Source of the DNA: Pseudomonas chlororaphis
GTDB lineage: Bacteria > Pseudomonadota > Gammaproteobacteria > Pseudomonadales > Pseudomonadaceae
Direction: 5' to 3'
Assembly: GCF_001921865.1 (NCBI RefSeq)
Contig: NZ_MSCT01000010.1
Span: 310,001-374,000 of the forward strand
DNA length: 64,000 bases
Part shown: positions 36,220 through 45,458 of the stretch, in pieces
Layout of the letters: each line of letters opens with the position of its first letter
Position numbering within the stretch: the first letter of the stretch is position 1
The notes under the pieces: model-generated
What the model was told of the DNA's origin: nothing
The model's input: only the letters and a program-made list of their open reading frames with translations
The model's database searches: none
Program-made: the position numbers and the translations under genes

Positions 36220-37866
36220 TCAGTGTTTGCTGGCGCCGGAGGCGCCGATGCCGGTCATCGAGCGGATGAACTGCGCCAGATAGCGGCCGCGTTCCTGCGC
36301 GGCCCGCGGCGAGGCGTCGGTCACTGAGAACAGCCAGGCGCTGACGAACGCCAGGCTCATGGAGAACAGCGCGGGGTTGGAGTAGGGGAACAGCGCCCGT
36401 TCGTGATGCAGGACGTTGACCCAGACCGCCGGGCTCAGCACCAGCAGGACCACCGCCGAGACCAGCCCGGCCAGGCTGCCGGCCACGGCGCCGCGGGTGG
36501 TCAGGCCCTTCCAGAACATCGAAAGGAACAGCACCGGGAAATTCACCGAGGCGGCGATGGCCAGCACCAGCCCGGAGAGGAAGGCGATGTTCTGCGACTC
36601 GAACAGCAGGCCGAGAATGATCGCCAGCACGCCGATGCACAGGGTGGCGAGGCGCGACACGCGCATTTCCTCCTTCTCGCTGGCCTGGCCCTTGCGCAGC
36701 ACGCAGGCATACAGGTCGTGGGACACCGCCGAAGCGCCGGACAGCGCCAACCCGGCGACCACCGCGAGGATGGTGGCGAAGGCCACCGCCGAGATGAAGC
36801 CGAGGAACAGGTTGCCGCCCACCGCCTGGGCCAGGTGCACGGCGATCATGTTGCCGCCGCCGATGATCGCGCCGCCGGCGTCGCGGAACGCCGGGTCGGT
36901 GCCGACCATGACGATCGCGCCGAAGCCGACCACGATCAGCAACAGGTAGAAGTAGCCGATGAAGCCGGTGGCATAGAACACGCTCTTGCGCGCTTCCCTG
37001 GCATCGCTGACGGTGAAGAAACGCATCAGGATATGCGGCAGGCCGGCGGTGCCGAACATCATGCCCAGGCCCAGGGAAATGGCATCGATGGGGTTCGACA
37101 GCAGGCCGCCAGGGGCCATGATCGCGTTGCCCTTGGCATGCACCGCGCTGGCCCCGGCGAACATCGCCTCGGTGCTGAAACCGAAATGCCTGAGCACCAT
37201 GAAGGCCATGAAGCTGGTGCCGAACAGCAGCATCACCGCCTTGATGATCTGCACCCAGGTGGTGGCGAGCATGCCGCCGAAGGTCACGTAGAACACCATC
37301 AGCACGCCGACCAGCATCACCGCGTAGAGGTAGCTGATGCCGAACAGCAACTCGATCAGCTTGCCGGCGCCGACCATCTGCGCCACCAGGTACATCAGGG
37401 CCACGGTCAGGGTGCCGAAGGCCGAGGTGAGCCGCACCGGCGTCTGCTCTAGGCGATAGGAAACCACGTCGGCGAAGGTGTATTTGCCCAGGTTGCGCAG
37501 GCGCTCGGCGATCAGGAACAGGATGATCGGCCAGCCGGCCAGTACGCCCAGGGCATACAGCAGGCCGTCGTAGCCGTTGAGGAACATCATCGCCGAGATG
37601 CCCAGGAAGGACGCGGCGGAGATCATGTCGCCGGCGATCGCCAGGCCATTCTGCAAACCGCTCATGCCGCCACCGGCGGTATAGAAGTCGCTGGCCGAGC
37701 GGGTGCGCAGGGCGGCCCAGCGGGTGACGCCGAGGGTGAACAGGACGAACACCAGGAACATGCCGATGGCGTTCCAGTTCAAGGGGCGCGCGCTGCCTTC
37801 GGCGGCCAGGGCCAGATCGCTGGCAAACACGCAAGGCAGGGCGAACCACGCCAATAAGCGCTTCAT
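36220..37866 (-). CDS. phaJ: Sodium:solute symporter (ActP-like; PhaJ-type phenylacetate permease)
   Basis: A 548-aa SSS-family inner-membrane symporter with a signal-like N-terminus, as in ActP, and about 13 TM helices. Conserved blocks include [30 protein letters not shown] and [13 protein letters not shown]. The start at 37866 overlaps the DUF485 gene's stop (ATGA) and has AGGAG 8 nt upstream. Alongside the paa genes it is the likely phenylacetate importer, equivalent to PhaJ of P. putida U. Acetate uptake is the alternative suggested by sequence class alone. Confidence 0.87.
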   Translation of the reverse strand: MKRLLAWFALPCVFASDLALAAEGSARPLNWNAIGMFLVFVLFTLGVTRWAALRTRSASDFYTAGGGMSGLQNGLAIAGDMISAASFLGISAMMFLNGYDGLLYALGVLAGWPIILFLIAERLRNLGKYTFADVVSYRLEQTPVRLTSAFGTLTVALMYLVAQMVGAGKLIELLFGISYLYAVMLVGVLMVFYVTFGGMLATTWVQIIKAVMLLFGTSFMAFMVLRHFGFSTEAMFAGASAVHAKGNAIMAPGGLLSNPIDAISLGLGMMFGTAGLPHILMRFFTVSDAREARKSVFYATGFIGYFYLLLIVVGFGAIVMVGTDPAFRDAGGAIIGGGNMIAVHLAQAVGGNLFLGFISAVAFATILAVVAGLALSGASAVSHDLYACVLRKGQASEKEEMRVSRLATLCIGVLAIILGLLFESQNIAFLSGLVLAIAASVNFPVLFLSMFWKGLTTRGAVAGSLAGLVSAVVLLVLSPAVWVNVLHHERALFPYSNPALFSMSLAFVSAWLFSVTDASPRAAQERGRYLAQFIRSMTGIGASGASKH

Positions 37867-38171
37867 TGGGCGCACTCCTGCTTGAGCTTGTCGTTCAGCG
37901 GGTCGATTACGTTGTTGGCGCGATAGACGTAGAACCCGGTGAGGGCGAAGGCCAGCAGCACGATCGCCACGCCCACCAGCATGCCGACCGTGGTCACCCC
38001 GCCGCTCAGCGAGCGGCCCAGGGTGCTGGGGGAGAACGCCACCAGCAGCACGAAGCCGTAGTAGATCACCAGCATGGCCAGGGTCAGGGACCAGTAGAGG
38101 TTCTGCTTGCGGCGTACCAGCTGGATGAAGTCGGGGTGTCGGTGGATCCGTTCGATGTCTTGCGGGGTCAT
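37863..38171 (-). CDS. DUF485 (YjcH-like) membrane protein
   Basis: A 102-aa protein with two TM helices (about residues 25-45 and 60-85). The DUF485 signature is [20 protein letters not shown]. These proteins are nearly always encoded just before an ActP-type symporter, as here with a 4-bp overlap, and are thought to be accessory subunits. GAGAG lies upstream of the ATG. Confidence 0.87.
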   Translation of the reverse strand: MTPQDIERIHRHPDFIQLVRRKQNLYWSLTLAMLVIYYGFVLLVAFSPSTLGRSLSGGVTTVGMLVGVAIVLLAFALTGFYVYRANNVIDPLNDKLKQECAQ

Positions 38172-38231
38172 GGGAGCGCTCTCTTGATGTTGTTTTTGTT
38201 GTGCTTGAAACGCGGTGAATTTTTTTGCTTA

Positions 38232-38335
38232 TGTAGCCGCTGCCGCAGGCTGCGATAAGGTCCGGGGGACCTTCGGCGATCGCACAAGCGTCACGGCCGT
38301 GCCGGCCGATCGCAGCCTGCGGCAGCGGCTACAGA
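38232..38335. repeat. REP-type inverted pair between paaE and DUF485 gene
   Basis: Arms TGTAGCCGCTGCCGCAGGCT and AGCCTGCGGCAGCGGCTACA enclose about 65 bp, directly against the paaE stop codon. In the transcript this would form a strong hairpin between the epoxidase genes and the transport genes, possibly adjusting their ratio. Confidence 0.8.
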
Positions 38336-39412
38336 TCAGAGTTGGTCGAAGTCCAGCACCACCTTGTCGCTGACTGGGAACGACTGGCACGACAGCACAT
38401 AGCCGGCGGCCACTTCGTAGTCCTCGAGGGCGTGGTTGCTGTCCATCTCCACCTCGCCTTCGAGCACCTTGCACTTGCAGGTGGAGCACACCCCGGCGCG
38501 GCACGAGTAAGGCAGCTCGGCGCCCTGGGCGTTGCCGGCGTCGAGGATGCTCTGGCTGTTGCGCGCCAGGTCGAAGGCCAGGGCGCGTCCGTCGCTGATC
38601 ACGGTGATCTGGCTGACCGCCGCATCGAGTTGCCGGGCGGCCTCGCGAGCCTCGCGCCGGTGCTGGCTGCCGGCGGCGGCGAACAGCTCGAAGTGAATGC
38701 GCTCGGCTGGCATGCCGCGCTCTTTCAGGCTGTCGCGCACGGTCTCGGTCATGGCCTGCGGACCACAGATGAAGGCGGCGTCCAGGGCCTTGACGTCGAG
38801 CCAGCGGGAAAACAGCTGGGTGCATTTGTCGCCATCGATCCGGCCGTTGTAGAGGTCGACGTCCTGCTGCTCGCGGCTGAACACAAAGATCAGGTTCAGG
38901 CGTTGCAGGTAGCGGTTCTTCAGGTCTTCCAGTTGTTCGCGAAACAGGGCGGCGGAGCTTGAACGGTTGCCGTACAGCAGGGTGACGCGGCTGTGGGGTT
39001 CGGTTTCCAGGGTGCTCTTGATGATCGAAAGGATTGGCGTGATCCCGCTGCCGGCCGCCACCGCCAGGTACTGGCCGTGGCGCGCGGGGTCGAGTTCGAC
39101 ATGGAAGTGCCCGGCGGGCGGCATCACGTCCAGGCAGTGCCCGGGCTTGAGGCGTTCATTGGCGAAGGCCGAGAAGCGCCCGCCGGCCACGCGCTTGACG
39201 GCGATACGCAGCTCGCCGTCATTGACCCCGGCGCAGATCGAGTAGGAGCGGCGCACTTCCTCGCCGTCCAGCTGGGTACGCATCACCAGGTGCTGGCCCT
39301 GGGTGAAGTGAAAGCTGTCTTGCAGGTGCTGTGGAATCTCGAAGGCGATGGACACCGCGTCGCGGGTTTCGCTGCGCACATCCTTGATGGTCAGGCTGTG
39401 GAATTTGCTCAT
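38336..39412 (-). CDS. paaE: Phenylacetyl-CoA 1,2-epoxidase reductase subunit
   Basis: A 358-aa reductase with an N-terminal FNR-type FAD/NAD(P)H module (RRSYSICAG at about 55, then VAAGSGITPILSI and FICGPQAMTE) and a C-terminal plant-type [2Fe-2S] ferredoxin with CRAGVCSTCKC and a later Cys (VLSCQSF). It passes electrons from NADPH to the di-iron PaaA subunit. Its start follows paaD by a short gap of 24 bp, and it is the last gene of the paaABCDE group. A REP lies immediately downstream. Confidence 0.95.
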   Translation of the reverse strand: MSKFHSLTIKDVRSETRDAVSIAFEIPQHLQDSFHFTQGQHLVMRTQLDGEEVRRSYSICAGVNDGELRIAVKRVAGGRFSAFANERLKPGHCLDVMPPAGHFHVELDPARHGQYLAVAAGSGITPILSIIKSTLETEPHSRVTLLYGNRSSSAALFREQLEDLKNRYLQRLNLIFVFSREQQDVDLYNGRIDGDKCTQLFSRWLDVKALDAAFICGPQAMTETVRDSLKERGMPAERIHFELFAAAGSQHRREAREAARQLDAAVSQITVISDGRALAFDLARNSQSILDAGNAQGAELPYSCRAGVCSTCKCKVLEGEVEMDSNHALEDYEVAAGYVLSCQSFPVSDKVVLDFDQL

Positions 39413-39436
39413 GGTTGTTCTCCGACTGACGCGGCG

Positions 39437-39970
39437 TCAGATGCACTTGAAATAGTCGAACGGCTCCAGGCAGTCACGGCAGCGATGCAGCGCCTTGCAG
39501 GCGGTCGAGCCGAATTCGCTGAGCTGTTCGGTGTGGGCGCTGCCGCACTGCGGGCAACAAATGGCCGTGCTCTCGCCCAGCAGGCTGCGCTTGCTGGCGC
39601 TGCCCGCCGGCGGGGCGATGCCGTAGGCGTGCAGCCGTTCGCGGCCGCCGGCGGTGATCCAGTCGGTGCTCCAGGCCGGGGTCAGGCGGCGTTGCAGGCG
39701 TGGCATAGAAAAACCGGCGCGCTCCAGCGCGGCACGGATATCGCCCTCGATCACCTCGGTGGCCGGGCACCCGGAATAGGTCGGGGTGACCACCACTTGC
39801 AGGTGGCCGTCGTGCCAGTCGAGGTCCCGGACGATGCCCAGGTCCACCACGCTGACCACCGGCACCTCCGGGTCCATGACGGCCTCCAGCACCTGCCAGG
39901 CGGCCTCCAGGTCGCCTGCTTGCAGGGCGCGGGCGCCGTGGTCGCTGGCAATCAGATCACCAGGTCGCAT
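39437..39970 (-). CDS. paaD: Phenylacetate degradation protein PaaD (MIP18/SufT-like)
   Basis: A 177-aa protein with an N-terminal MIP18/DUF59 domain (VMDPEVPVVSVVDLGIVRDL and TPTYSGCPATEVIEGDI) and a C-terminal zinc-ribbon-like segment (CCPQCGS, then CKALHRCRDC). It is needed for epoxidase activity, probably for Fe-S or di-iron maturation. It overlaps the end of paaC by 14 bp. Confidence 0.93.
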   Translation of the reverse strand: MRPGDLIASDHGARALQAGDLEAAWQVLEAVMDPEVPVVSVVDLGIVRDLDWHDGHLQVVVTPTYSGCPATEVIEGDIRAALERAGFSMPRLQRRLTPAWSTDWITAGGRERLHAYGIAPPAGSASKRSLLGESTAICCPQCGSAHTEQLSEFGSTACKALHRCRDCLEPFDYFKCI

Positions 39971-40718
39971 CGGGATACGCTCGCGGCAGCGCCTGCATTT
40001 CCGCCAGCAGAATGCCCAGGTGTTCGCTGTGCAGGCCGCGGCGGGCGTCGAGGTAGAAATGGCTCGGCGCCGGCGGCAGGGGCAGGGTGGCGCTGGCGAA
40101 GACTCGCGTCACCGTGGCCTGCCAGGCGCTGGCGACCTGGGCCGCCTCGGCGATGAGGCCGGCGCGGTGCAGGCGGTTTTCGCCGTCGTCGCCGCTGATC
40201 AGCTCGACGGTGAAGCGCCAGAGCTGGGGAATGGCGTCCAGCATGCGTTGGTGGCTGTGCTCGGTGCCGTCGCCCAGGCGCTCTACCCACTCGCTGGAGC
40301 GGCGCAGATGGTAGGTGACCTCCTTCACGGCCTTGGCGGCGATCCCGGAGATGCGCTCGTCGCTGGAACGGACCAGGCCCTTGAGTACTTCCAGGTGCCA
40401 GGCGTCATAGAGAAACTGTTTGAGCAGGGTCACGGCGTAATCGCCGTTGGGCTGTTCCACCAGCAGCAGGTTGCGGTAGGCACGCTCGTCGCGTCGGAAC
40501 GCCAGGTGGTCGGCATCGCGGCCGTCGTCCAGCAACTCGGCGGCGTAGTCCAGCCAGTTGCGGGCCTGGCCCACCAGGTCGAGGCCGACGTTCATCAGCG
40601 CCAGTTCTTCTTCCAGGGCCGGGGCGCGGCCGCACCACTGGCACAGGCGCTGGCCCTGGATCAGGGCGCTGTCGCCCAGGCGCAGCAGGTATTGGATCAA
40701 TTCGCTTCGCGTATTCAT
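39957..40718 (-). CDS. paaC: Phenylacetyl-CoA 1,2-epoxidase structural subunit PaaC
   Basis: A 253-aa ferritin-like subunit of the epoxidase. The sequence MNTRSELIQYLLRLGDSALI and the RAYRNLLLVEQPNGDYAVTL block are diagnostic. It forms the heterodimeric core with PaaA but is structural rather than catalytic. The start at 40718 lies 8 bp after the paaB stop. The much longer frame upstream is only an overlap with paaB in another phase. Confidence 0.94.
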   Translation of the reverse strand: MNTRSELIQYLLRLGDSALIQGQRLCQWCGRAPALEEELALMNVGLDLVGQARNWLDYAAELLDDGRDADHLAFRRDERAYRNLLLVEQPNGDYAVTLLKQFLYDAWHLEVLKGLVRSSDERISGIAAKAVKEVTYHLRRSSEWVERLGDGTEHSHQRMLDAIPQLWRFTVELISGDDGENRLHRAGLIAEAAQVASAWQATVTRVFASATLPLPPAPSHFYLDARRGLHSEHLGILLAEMQALPRAYPDATW

Positions 40719-40726
40719 GCTCGACC

Positions 40727-41008
40727 TCACATATGCCCGACTTCGGCCGGCAGCTCGTAGAAGCTGGCGTGGCGGTAGACCTTGTCGTCCGCCGGGTCGA
40801 ACAGCGGGTCCTTTTCGTCGGGGGACGAGGCCACGATCAGCGCCGAGGGCACCACCCACAGGCTGACGCCCTCGCTGCGGCGGGTGTAGAGCTCGCGGGC
40901 GTTCTCGATGGCCATGGCGCTGTCGGCGGCATGCACGCTGCCGACGTGCTTGTGGTTGAGCCCGTGCTTGCTGCGCACGAAAACTTCGAAGAGGGTCCAT
41001 TCAGACAT
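40727..41008 (-). CDS. paaB: Phenylacetyl-CoA 1,2-epoxidase subunit PaaB
   Basis: A 93-aa small subunit that bridges epoxidase heterodimers. The sequence MSEWTLFEVFVRSKHGLNHK and the HVGSVHAADSAMAIENARELY block are standard for PaaB. I chose the ATG at 41008 because GGAG is 8 nt upstream. It lies 66 bp after paaA. Confidence 0.95.
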   Translation of the reverse strand: MSEWTLFEVFVRSKHGLNHKHVGSVHAADSAMAIENARELYTRRSEGVSLWVVPSALIVASSPDEKDPLFDPADDKVYRHASFYELPAEVGHM

Positions 41009-41074
41009 CAGGGTCACTCCACATCAGGGGTTGAAGCGCTGTCGCCGTGGTCGCGGTTGGGCCGCGGCCAGGGT

Positions 41075-42064
41075 TCACGCGGCGTTTTTATTGGCTTTCT
41101 TGCGGGCGTGGGCGACCGCGGCTTCGCGGACCCAGGCGCCGTCCTCGATGGCTTTGCGCCGGGTGGCGACGCGTTCCTGGTTGCACGGGCCGTTGCCCTT
41201 GAGCACTTCGTAGAATTCTTCCCACTGGATTTCACCAAAGTCGTAGTGGCCGCGTTCGGCGTTCCACGCAAGGTCCGGGTCCGGGCAGGTGCAGCCCAGG
41301 AGTTCGAGTTGCGGGATGGTCTGGTCGATGAAGCGCTGGCGCAGTTCGTCGTTGCTCTGGCGCTTGATTTTCCAGGCCATGGATTGCGCGCTGTTGGGCG
41401 AGTGCTCGTCGCTGGGGCCGAACATCATCAGCGCCGGCCACCACAGGCGATCGATGGCGTCCTGGACCATGTCCTTCTGCGCCTGGTTGCCCTCGCGCAT
41501 CATGGTCAGGAGGATTTCGTAGCCCTGGCGCTGGTGGAAGCTCTCTTCCTTGCAGATCCGCACCATGGCCCGGGAGTAGGGGCCGTAGGAGGTGCGTTGC
41601 AGCACCACCTGGTTGACGATCGCCGCGCCGTCCACCAGCCAGCCCACCGCGCCCATGTCGGCCCAGTTCAGCGTCGGGTAGTTGAAGATGCTCGAGTACT
41701 TGGCACGGCCGCTGTGCAGCTTGGCGATCTCCTCGTCGCGGTCGGCGCCCAGGGTTTCCATCGCGCTGTACAGGTACAGGCCGTGGCCGGCTTCGTCCTG
41801 GATCTTGGCCATCAGTTGCAGCTTGCGTTTGAGGGTCGGGGCGCGGGTCACCCAGTTGCCTTCTGGCAGCATGCCGACGATTTCCGAATGGGCATGCTGG
41901 GAAATCTGCCGGATCAGGGTTTGCCGGTAGGCATCCGGCATCCAGTTCTTGGCTTCGATCTTGATTTCCGAATCGATTTTTTCCTGGAAGGCGCGTTCCT
42001 GTTCGGACATCTCCGAGCGGGGCTTGATGCTTTTGACTCCGGTCTCTACCAGCTGTGCGTACAT
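41075..42064 (-). CDS. paaA: Phenylacetyl-CoA 1,2-epoxidase catalytic subunit PaaA
   Basis: A 329-aa ferritin-like di-iron subunit that epoxidises the ring of phenylacetyl-CoA with O2. Iron-ligand motifs are visible as [12 protein letters not shown] (E-x-x-H, about residue 85) and [13 protein letters not shown] (E-E-x-x-H, about 170). AGGAG precedes the ATG at 42064. Ahead of it is a 177-bp AT-rich region with two GATACAAAAA palindromes and the terminator of paaK, so paaA starts a separate operon. Confidence 0.95.
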   Translation of the reverse strand: MYAQLVETGVKSIKPRSEMSEQERAFQEKIDSEIKIEAKNWMPDAYRQTLIRQISQHAHSEIVGMLPEGNWVTRAPTLKRKLQLMAKIQDEAGHGLYLYSAMETLGADRDEEIAKLHSGRAKYSSIFNYPTLNWADMGAVGWLVDGAAIVNQVVLQRTSYGPYSRAMVRICKEESFHQRQGYEILLTMMREGNQAQKDMVQDAIDRLWWPALMMFGPSDEHSPNSAQSMAWKIKRQSNDELRQRFIDQTIPQLELLGCTCPDPDLAWNAERGHYDFGEIQWEEFYEVLKGNGPCNQERVATRRKAIEDGAWVREAAVAHARKKANKNAA

Positions 42065-42115
42065 GTTGCGTCTCCTGCCGTGAAGGATTGCCTGGGCATG
42101 GGGAACGTTATATGT

Positions 42116-42137
42116 GATACAAAAATAAATATCAAAC
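42116..42137 (-). promoter_or_regulatory. Candidate PaaX operator 1 upstream of paaA
   Basis: GATACAAAAATAAATATC is an imperfect palindrome (GATAC...ATATC) about 50 bp upstream of the paaA start. The same core recurs upstream of paaF and paaY, the other promoters expected to be under PaaX. Confidence 0.6.
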
Positions 42138-42151
42138 ATAAAATAAGGTGT

Positions 42152-42172
42152 CGTATTTTGTTTTTGTATCGC
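42152..42172 (-). promoter_or_regulatory. Candidate PaaX operator 2 upstream of paaA
   Basis: On the minus strand this reads GCGATACAAAAACAAAATAC, a second, oppositely oriented copy of the motif, 36 bp from the first. Confidence 0.55.
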
Positions 42173-42200
42173 TTTGCCCTCCGCGACTTTCCAATAGGCA

Positions 42201-42226
42201 AAAAAAAGCCCTGTCGAGGCAGGGCT
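42201..42226 (-). terminator. Intrinsic terminator after paaK
   Basis: The stem AGCCCTG / CAGGGCT with a 6-nt loop is followed by TTTTTTT on the minus strand, 16 bp past the paaK stop. It marks the end of a paaFGHIJK transcript and the need for a separate paaA promoter. Confidence 0.9.
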
Positions 42227-42241
42227 GGTTAGGCTTGGCCG

Positions 42242-43564
42242 CTATTTGTCGCGGTGATCCAGCACGTGGCTGGCCTTTCCTTCGGAGCGCTTGAGGGAAA
42301 AGGCGGGGCGCAAAACGATACGCGAGCTGATACCGATATAAGTCTTGATGTGCCGGCTCAGTTCGCCGCAGATGGCTTTCTGCTGTTCGTCGCCCAGGTG
42401 CCGATGTTCGTTCTTGAGCTCCACATGCACCTCGACGCTGTCGAGGTTGCCGCTGCGGTACAGATGGATCTCGTAGCATTCGCAGAGCTGCCTGACCTTG
42501 AGCACCTGCTCCTCGATCTGCGTCGGAAACACGTTGACCCCGCGGATGATCAGCATGTCGTCGCTGCGCCCGGTGATCTTGTCGATCCGCCGCATGGGGC
42601 GCGCGGTGCCGGGGAGCAGGCGGGTCAGGTCGCGGGTGCGATAGCGGATCATCGGCAAGGCTTCCTTGCTCAGCGAGGTGAACACCAGCTCGCCCATCTG
42701 GCCGTCCGGCAACACCTCGCCGGTGACCGGGTCGATGATCTCGGGGTAGAAATGGTCCTCCCACAGGGTCGGTCCGTCCTTGGTTTCGGCGCATTCCATG
42801 GCGACGCCCGGCCCCATGATTTCCGAGAGCCCGTAGATATCCAGCGCGGTGATGCCCAGGCGGTGCTCGATGGCGCTGCGCAGTTCGGCGGTCCAGGGTT
42901 CGGCGCCGAAGATCCCCAGGCGCAGGGCCAGTTGTTGCGGGTCGATGCCCTGGCGCTCGATCTCGTCGGCGATGTTGAGCATGTAGGAGGGGGTGACCAT
43001 GATGATGTCCGGCTGGAAATCCTTGATCAGTTGCACCTGTTTCTCGGTCTGGCCGCCGGACATCGGAATCACCGTGCAGCCCAGGCGTTCGGCGCCGTAG
43101 TGCGCGCCCAGGCCGCCGGTGAACAGGCCGTAGCCGTAGGACACATGGACCTTGTCGCCGCGCCGGCCGCCGGCGGCGCGAATCGAGCGCGCGACCACCT
43201 TGGCCCAGGTGTCGATGTCGTTCTGGGTATAACCGACCACCGTCGGCTTGCCGGTGGTGCCGCTGGAGGCATGCAGGCGCACCACGTCCTGTATGGGCAC
43301 CGCGAACATGCCGTAGGGGTAGTTGTCACGCAGGTCGGACTTGCAGGTGAACGGGAACCGGGCCAGGTCGTCCAGGCTGCGGACATCGTCCGGGTGCACG
43401 CCCAGCTCGTCGAAGCGCTGGCGGTACAGCGGCACGTTCCGGTAGGCGTGGTTCAGGCTCCAGCGCAGGCGTTCCAGCTGATGCTCGCGCAGCTGGTCGA
43501 CGCTGGCGGTCTCCATCGGGTCCAGCACGGGGTCGAGCACGGCTTTGGCAATTGGCATGTTCAT
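42242..43564 (-). CDS. paaK: Phenylacetate-CoA ligase
   Basis: A 440-aa AMP-forming ligase that activates phenylacetate to phenylacetyl-CoA, the first step and the source of the PaaX inducer. The P-loop-like LHASSGTTGKPTVVGYT (about residues 93-109), the YGLSEIMGPGVA block and the C-terminal TGRSDDMLIIRGVNVFPTQI are intact. The ATG at 43564 is chosen, with a second Met two codons later. It is the last gene of the first paa block and is separated from paaJ by a 146-bp palindromic element. Confidence 0.95.
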   Translation of the reverse strand: MNMPIAKAVLDPVLDPMETASVDQLREHQLERLRWSLNHAYRNVPLYRQRFDELGVHPDDVRSLDDLARFPFTCKSDLRDNYPYGMFAVPIQDVVRLHASSGTTGKPTVVGYTQNDIDTWAKVVARSIRAAGGRRGDKVHVSYGYGLFTGGLGAHYGAERLGCTVIPMSGGQTEKQVQLIKDFQPDIIMVTPSYMLNIADEIERQGIDPQQLALRLGIFGAEPWTAELRSAIEHRLGITALDIYGLSEIMGPGVAMECAETKDGPTLWEDHFYPEIIDPVTGEVLPDGQMGELVFTSLSKEALPMIRYRTRDLTRLLPGTARPMRRIDKITGRSDDMLIIRGVNVFPTQIEEQVLKVRQLCECYEIHLYRSGNLDSVEVHVELKNEHRHLGDEQQKAICGELSRHIKTYIGISSRIVLRPAFSLKRSEGKASHVLDHRDK

Positions 43565-43668
43565 GGATTCACTCGAATTATTGTTGTGTGTCGAGCCACC
43601 GGCGGGCGACTCCTGAGTGTCTGCGCCAAGGATACCCGTCGGGACTCCGGGCGCGGGGGTATCTGGTC

Positions 43669-43814
43669 TTAGGGCCTGTACGAAAAGTCGGCGAGCGACG
43701 GTCAGGCAAGGCAAAAACAGGCGAGGAAGCGGAGTGTAGGTTCCTACATGAGCATTCCGAGCCTGTTTTTAACGCAGCATGACCGAGCGTAGCCACTTGT
43801 CGTACAGGGCCTAA
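43669..43814. mobile_element. 146-bp palindromic (MITE-like) element between paaJ and paaK
   Basis: Terminal inverted repeats of about 20 bp (TTAGGGCCTGTACGAAAAGT and ACTTGTCGTACAGGGCCTAA, one centre mismatch) bound the element. Inside are further inverted pieces (GGCAAAAACAGGC / GCCTGTTTTTAACG; GTAGGTTCCTAC). No ORF is present. The paaJ stop codon TAG (43811-43813) lies within the left terminal repeat. This looks like a non-autonomous transposable repeat of the kind scattered in the P. fluorescens group. Confidence 0.75.
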
Positions 43815-45016
43815 AGTCGTTCGATGATCAGGGCGATGCCCTGGCCGACACCGATGCACATGGTGCACAAGGCGTAGCGGCCCTGGCGCAGCTCCAGTTC
43901 GTGCAGGGCCGTGGTCACCAGGCGTGCGCCGCTCATGCCCAGCGGATGCCCGAGGGCGATCGCGCCGCCATTGGGGTTGACCCGCGGGTCGTCGTCCTCC
44001 AGGCCGAGCTCGCGCAGCACCGCCAGGCCCTGGGCGGCGAACGCCTCGTTGAGTTCGATCACTGCCATGTCCGCCAGGCTCAGGCGCGCCAGCTCCAGCA
44101 CCTTGCGGGTGGCCGGCACCGGGCCGATGCCCATGATCCGTGGCTCAACCCCCGCGGTGGCCATGGCCAGCACTCGGCCGCGGGCCTTGAGGCCATAACG
44201 TTGGGCGCTCGCGGCATCGGCCAGCAACAGCGCGCAGGCCCCGTCGTTGACCCCCGAGGCGTTGCCCGCGGTGACGCTGCCGCCTTGGCGGAACGGCGTG
44301 CCGAGCTTCTGTAGCTGTTCAAGGGTGGTGTCGCCCCTTGGGTGCTCGTCGTGTTCGACCAGGGTCGGCGGGCCCTTGCGCTGGGGAATCGGCACCGCGA
44401 CGATTTCCCTGGCCAGGCGTCCGCTGGCTTGCGCGGCGGCGGCTCGCTGTTGGCTGCGCAGGGCAAAGGCGTCCTGGTCGGCGCGGGAAATGCCGAACTG
44501 CGCGGCGACGTTTTCCGCGGTTTCCGGCATCGAGTCGATGCCGAAGCCTTGTTCCATCAGCGGGTTGACGAAGCGCCAACCGATGGTGGTATCGAACAGT
44601 TCGGCCTGGCGGGAAAACGCGGTCTGCGCCTTGCCCATCACCAGCGGCGCGCGGGACATCGACTCGACGCCACCGGCCAGTACCAGCCCGGCCTCGCCGC
44701 AACGCAGGGCGCGGGCGGCGCTGCCGATGGCGTCCAGGCCGGAGCCGCACAAGCGGTTGGGGGTGGTGCCGGGAACCTCCACCGGCAGCCCGGCCAGCAG
44801 CGCCGACATGCGCGCCACGTTGCGATTGTCTTCGCCGGCCTGGTTGGCGCAGCCGTAGATCACTTCGTCCACGCGGCTCCAGTCGACCTGGGGGTGGCGC
44901 TGCATCAGGGCCCGCAGCGGCACGGCGCCGAGGTCGTCGCTGCGCACGCTGCTCAGGGCGCCGCCGTAGCGGCCGATCGGGGTGCGGACGGCATCGATGA
45001 TCAAGGCGTCATTCAT
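43811..45016 (-). CDS. paaJ: 3-oxoadipyl-CoA / 3-oxo-5,6-dehydrosuberyl-CoA thiolase
   Basis: A 401-aa thiolase that releases acetyl-CoA twice in the pathway, yielding succinyl-CoA at the end. The catalytic Cys is in [11 protein letters not shown] (about residue 90), His in [10 protein letters not shown] and the second Cys in [10 protein letters not shown]. Its start overlaps the end of paaI by 8 bp. Its stop is formed by the terminal repeat of the adjacent MITE-like element. pcaF-type thiolases are close relatives, but the context fixes the assignment. Confidence 0.93.
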   Translation of the reverse strand: MNDALIIDAVRTPIGRYGGALSSVRSDDLGAVPLRALMQRHPQVDWSRVDEVIYGCANQAGEDNRNVARMSALLAGLPVEVPGTTPNRLCGSGLDAIGSAARALRCGEAGLVLAGGVESMSRAPLVMGKAQTAFSRQAELFDTTIGWRFVNPLMEQGFGIDSMPETAENVAAQFGISRADQDAFALRSQQRAAAAQASGRLAREIVAVPIPQRKGPPTLVEHDEHPRGDTTLEQLQKLGTPFRQGGSVTAGNASGVNDGACALLLADAASAQRYGLKARGRVLAMATAGVEPRIMGIGPVPATRKVLELARLSLADMAVIELNEAFAAQGLAVLRELGLEDDDPRVNPNGGAIALGHPLGMSGARLVTTALHELELRQGRYALCTMCIGVGQGIALIIERL

Positions 45017-45458
45017 GGGGACTCTCCTGCGCCAGCACCGGGCCGCGCACTTTGTAGGATTTGCCGTGGAACAAGGCGATCAGTACGCCTTGCTGGTTTT
45101 CGATCCGCACGTCGTAGTTGCCGGTACGACCGCTGCGGCTCTGCTCGACGCAATCGGCGGTCAGGGTGTCGCCCAGGCGTGCCGGGGCGATGTAGTCGAT
45201 GCTGCAACCGAGGGCCACCGTGGCTTCGTCGTAGCTGTTGCAGGCGAAGGCGAAGGCCGAATCGGCCAGGGCGAACAGGAAGCCGCCATGGCAGGTACCG
45301 TGGCCCTGCAACATGTCTTCGCGCACGCTCATGCCCAGCCGGGCGGCCCCCGGCGCCACCGAAAGCAGGCACATGCCCAGTGCCTGGCTGGCGTTGTCGC
45401 GGTTGAACAGGTCCTGCGCGCAGGCGCGGGCCAGGCTCATGGCAGGATGATCAAGCAT
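45009..45458 (-). CDS. paaI: Hydroxyphenylacetyl-CoA thioesterase PaaI
   Basis: A 149-aa hotdog-fold thioesterase. The catalytic region is GHGTCHGGFLFALADSAFAF, and the start MLDHPAMSLARACAQDLF is typical. It hydrolyses hydroxylated or dead-end CoA intermediates to free CoA. It overlaps paaH by 8 bp and paaJ by 8 bp, showing tight coupling. Confidence 0.93.
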   Translation of the reverse strand: MLDHPAMSLARACAQDLFNRDNASQALGMCLLSVAPGAARLGMSVREDMLQGHGTCHGGFLFALADSAFAFACNSYDEATVALGCSIDYIAPARLGDTLTADCVEQSRSGRTGNYDVRIENQQGVLIALFHGKSYKVRGPVLAQESPHE

